The notes under the pieces are model-generated. The model was not told where the DNA came from. It did not search any database and worked only from the letters and a program-made list of their open reading frames with translations. Shown piece after piece: positions 61,757 through 64,000 of a stretch of DNA of 64,000 bases. The DNA is taken from positions 26,286,393 through 26,350,392 of the forward strand of contig NC_083568.1 of NCBI RefSeq assembly GCF_019925205.1, read 5' to 3'. This DNA is from Metopolophium dirhodum. Taxonomy: Eukaryota > Arthropoda > Insecta > Hemiptera > Aphididae. The translations under genes and the position numbers were made by a program. Position 1 is the first letter of the stretch, and each line of letters opens with the position of its first letter.

Positions 61757-63385
61757 GATTCTGAGCGAAGCGAAAGAATGTATTAGTTTTACAATGATGT
61801 GTGTTTTTTTTCTGTCTGCCAGAAAACATTTTGGATAGTAAGCATGCTTCGATTTTTGAGATCAATATCTTTTCTGATAGAAAATTGAACCTGGTTGGTA
61901 CCTTTCGGAGGTCAAAATTGAAAAATCCATGTAGTTTTAGAAAGCGTAGAGAAAAACAAAACAAAAGTGAAAGAAATGTGATAATTTTTACACAAAACCG
62001 ATTTTTGAGGAAATCGATTTTATTTTTTTGGTGTAACTCAAAAATTATAGACCGTAGACCATTGAAATTTTCACCAAATTTTCATATTAGCATATTACAT
62101 AAATGGTAACATTTTCATAATATTTCGACTCTTTTTGGGAAAGTTTCGAGAAATTTTTAGAAATTTGTAATTTTTTCTTAAACTATTCTCGATAAAAACT
62201 TTTTCATCTAGTAAAAAAGCTTGAAAATTTAATACAAGATTCCTTATAACTTTAATAAATGTGAGTTCAAAAAAATTAGAAATACATATACACGGTTTTT
62301 TTTATATGCAATCGATGTTTAAATTTTGACAAAATTCAACAAAATATCGAAAATGTTTCAGTTAGAAATTCCTAAATGGTTTACTTTTCAAAGCTAACAT
62401 TATATATACTCCTCCTAAATTTACCTACCTTAATCAAAAAATAAAAAAGTTTTCCGAAAAGCAACATTCATTTTTTATGAGTGTTTGAATTTAAATTTTT
62501 GCGATATTGGATTTTCATTGGTAAATTAACAAATGTTCATCAATCAATTTTTGATATTTTGTTGTAACTTAAAAACGAATGAACCTAGATACTTGACATT
62601 TTTACCATATTATGTTAAAACGACCGTTATACATGGTAATATTTTCAAACAATTTTGAAACTTTTCAGCTATTAATAGCGATGAGAATTTTTTTAAATGT
62701 TGTAAATTATTATTTAGTTAGAAATTCATAAAAGTTTTTCTTTTCATAGGTAAGATAATAAAAGGTTTGATAAAAGGTTTGCAACAAAATTTTCTACTTA
62801 TAACAAAACAATTAGGTTTAGCGTTAAGTAGCAATATTTTTTTATGAGCGTTTGAATATAAAATGTTTACGATATTGTATATGTTTGTAGTAATTTATTG
62901 AATTCAACATGACCTTAAATTATTTCCTTTATTATTACAATTGTAATCTGGTGAAATGTATTTGAAGATGTGTTCGGACTATATAATATTACTACACCAT
63001 TATTGTCATTATAAAGTAAGCTAGGCTAGTCGTGGTCCCGAACCTTTTTTAAATCACTGGGGTAAATTCTATTTCTAGGTGTCAGACTGTATGTCTGTTG
63101 TCCGTAATTTTATTTATGACTTCATGTATACTATTTTGCTCTTTACACTATATTATATAATACCTATAATATGTCAGGCACTTAGCAGTTTGAGGTATTT
63201 ACCACAGTAGCCATACGTGTTCGGTTCCACTGAGCTAGGCCTAGGCTCAGGCACCGTCTTCGCTCAGAATCGTTTTTCGTATCCAATGGTTTATCATTGA
63301 ATTCAAATATAACACATCCAAAATTACAGTGACATACTCGAACACTACTGTACAGCAGAGCGGTAACCACTTATCCACCTTTTTT
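61757..63385 (-). repeat. GATTCTGAGC-family dispersed repeat, copy N (longest)
   Basis: Core 61757-63271 with inverted ends GATTCTGAGCGAAGCGA and TCTTCGCTCAGAATC, then outer module TGGTTTATCATTGAATTC, ACAGCAGAGCGGTAACCACT and a T-run ending about 63385. The interior repeats phrases such as TTTGACAAAATTCAACAAAA and 'gcgatattgg' in several diverged modules. Part at about 62930-63240 is GC-richer and may be a nested insertion. The 102-codon plus frame at 61801-62109 and its 70-codon minus shadow are repeat readings. Confidence 0.8.
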
Positions 63386-63600
63386 TAATTTATTTTTTGA
63401 AAAAGATAATAGGTCCAACCGACAGGTTTTAAAAAAAACTATACAAATCTTGTTAGTATGGGTAGCGTAACTGTTTAAATTATGTCTAGTTCGTATTTAA
63501 ATCAGTACCAATATTTTGTTACAACATTTATTGATTATAAATTATAATACAGTGTAACATTTTCGTATATATTGCCCGTATTCTATATCAGATTAATACT
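63386..63600. other. AT-rich spacer
   Basis: No feature recognised. Confidence 0.4.
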
Positions 63601-64000
63601 ATGTCTAATATAACAGCAGTGAATAATTCATCCTATGCCAAGATACAGTTTGCTACCAAAATAATGATACAGGTGTTTGACAATCTCAGGGAAAATCGCC
63701 CTAAAAGGTTTCAAGACAATGATCTCAACAGTTTAAAACTGCATAGACAATATAAATTGTTACCTAACTTATAAATGCAGTCAATTTCCGCTAGCGAAGA
63801 CGTTCAGATCGATTTGCAGTCCTCGACCGCTTTAATGATGCAAGTTTTTAGCGATCTACGTGAAAATTGATCGATAGCGGTCGACATTAGTGATATCAAG
63901 AGTTCAAAGGATCAAAGTCAATGTAAATCGATGCCCGATATGGCATTCCTAACTAATGCCGCAGTCGATGCACCTGATGCGGTGCCGTCCGTCCCATCCA
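63601..64000 (+). pseudogene. Broken coding-like frame running off the right edge
   Basis: From ATG 63601 one frame reads 57 codons to TAA 63772-63774, at once followed in the same frame by ATG 63775, runs to a TGA near 63868, then stays open to the window end with serine/aspartate/alanine-rich sequence (FLTNAAVDAPDAVPSVPS). Residue motifs repeat: IMIQVFDNLREN before the first stop and LMMQVFSDLREN before the second. GC content is higher than the flank. I read this as a decayed gene or gag-like retroelement region with a duplicated segment. The family is not recognised, and the stops could also mean separate exons. Confidence 0.35.

Noticed and set aside
61801..62109. 102-codon plus frame
   Set aside because: Lies inside the long GATTCTGAGC copy; phrases match non-coding parts of other copies.

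Overview
The window looks like gene-poor nuclear DNA of an insect, most probably an aphid. The basis is partly direct: very high A+T by eye, many short TAGGTA/TACCTA words, a few sharply bounded CpG-rich islands, (TTAGG)-type telomere-like words, and dense non-autonomous transposon copies. The aphid assignment is an inference from general resemblance, not a database match. I see no rRNA, tRNA, CRISPR array, operon or prokaryotic gene. Most open frames are chance readings of AT-rich DNA, of CpG islands or of repeats.

Layout. 1-341 holds an open frame running in from the left edge, possibly an exon end. 2.5-3.15 kb is a copy of a dispersed repeat (here called the GATTCTGAGC family). 3714-3938 (minus) is the best protein-coding candidate, a 75-codon lysine/arginine-rich first exon with a consensus splice donor. 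6.99-7.82 kb and 18.9-19.9 kb are two copies of one composite repeat built on a near-perfect 147-bp-arm inverted repeat. 13.55-14.70 kb is a CpG-rich island with TATA-like sites and a minus-strand GTGAGT donor, the best promoter candidate. 16.4-16.66 kb is a 5'-truncated Jockey-like LINE tail.

20.3-23.9 kb is a cluster: two TATA-type sites, a pogo-like MITE, a 353-bp hAT MITE with near-perfect 8-bp target duplication, a 0.9-kb array of degenerate ~20-bp units, and a foldback element. 26.1-27.2 kb is a complete 1,058-bp non-autonomous hAT with perfect 8-bp duplications. 28.9-30.3 kb is a long member of the GATTCTGAGC family. 32.3-32.5 kb is a foldback. 36.6-39.4 kb is a second GC-rich, promoter-like region with a 290-bp CT-rich tract.

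40-56 kb contains LINE remnants (42.1-42.4 kb; 46.81-46.92 kb with perfect 13-bp target duplications), a 161-bp hAT MITE with perfect 8-bp duplications (43.16-43.32 kb), another GATTCTGAGC copy (48.05-48.87 kb), a 533-bp MITE (50.0-50.5 kb), a 108-codon ORF with good start context (51.66 kb) and a 124-bp foldback (55.9 kb). 56-61.4 kb is nearly featureless. 61.4-61.6 kb has a coding-like frame, 61.76-63.39 kb the longest GATTCTGAGC copy, and 63.60-64.0 kb a broken coding-like frame running off the right edge.

The elements do not form a pathway. The coherent picture is a large intergenic or intronic tract carrying two or three promoter-like islands and repeated invasions by hAT, pogo-like and LINE elements. 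I found no convincing new multi-gene system. The most unusual items are the degenerate ~20-bp array, the composite inverted-repeat element and the two CpG-rich islands.
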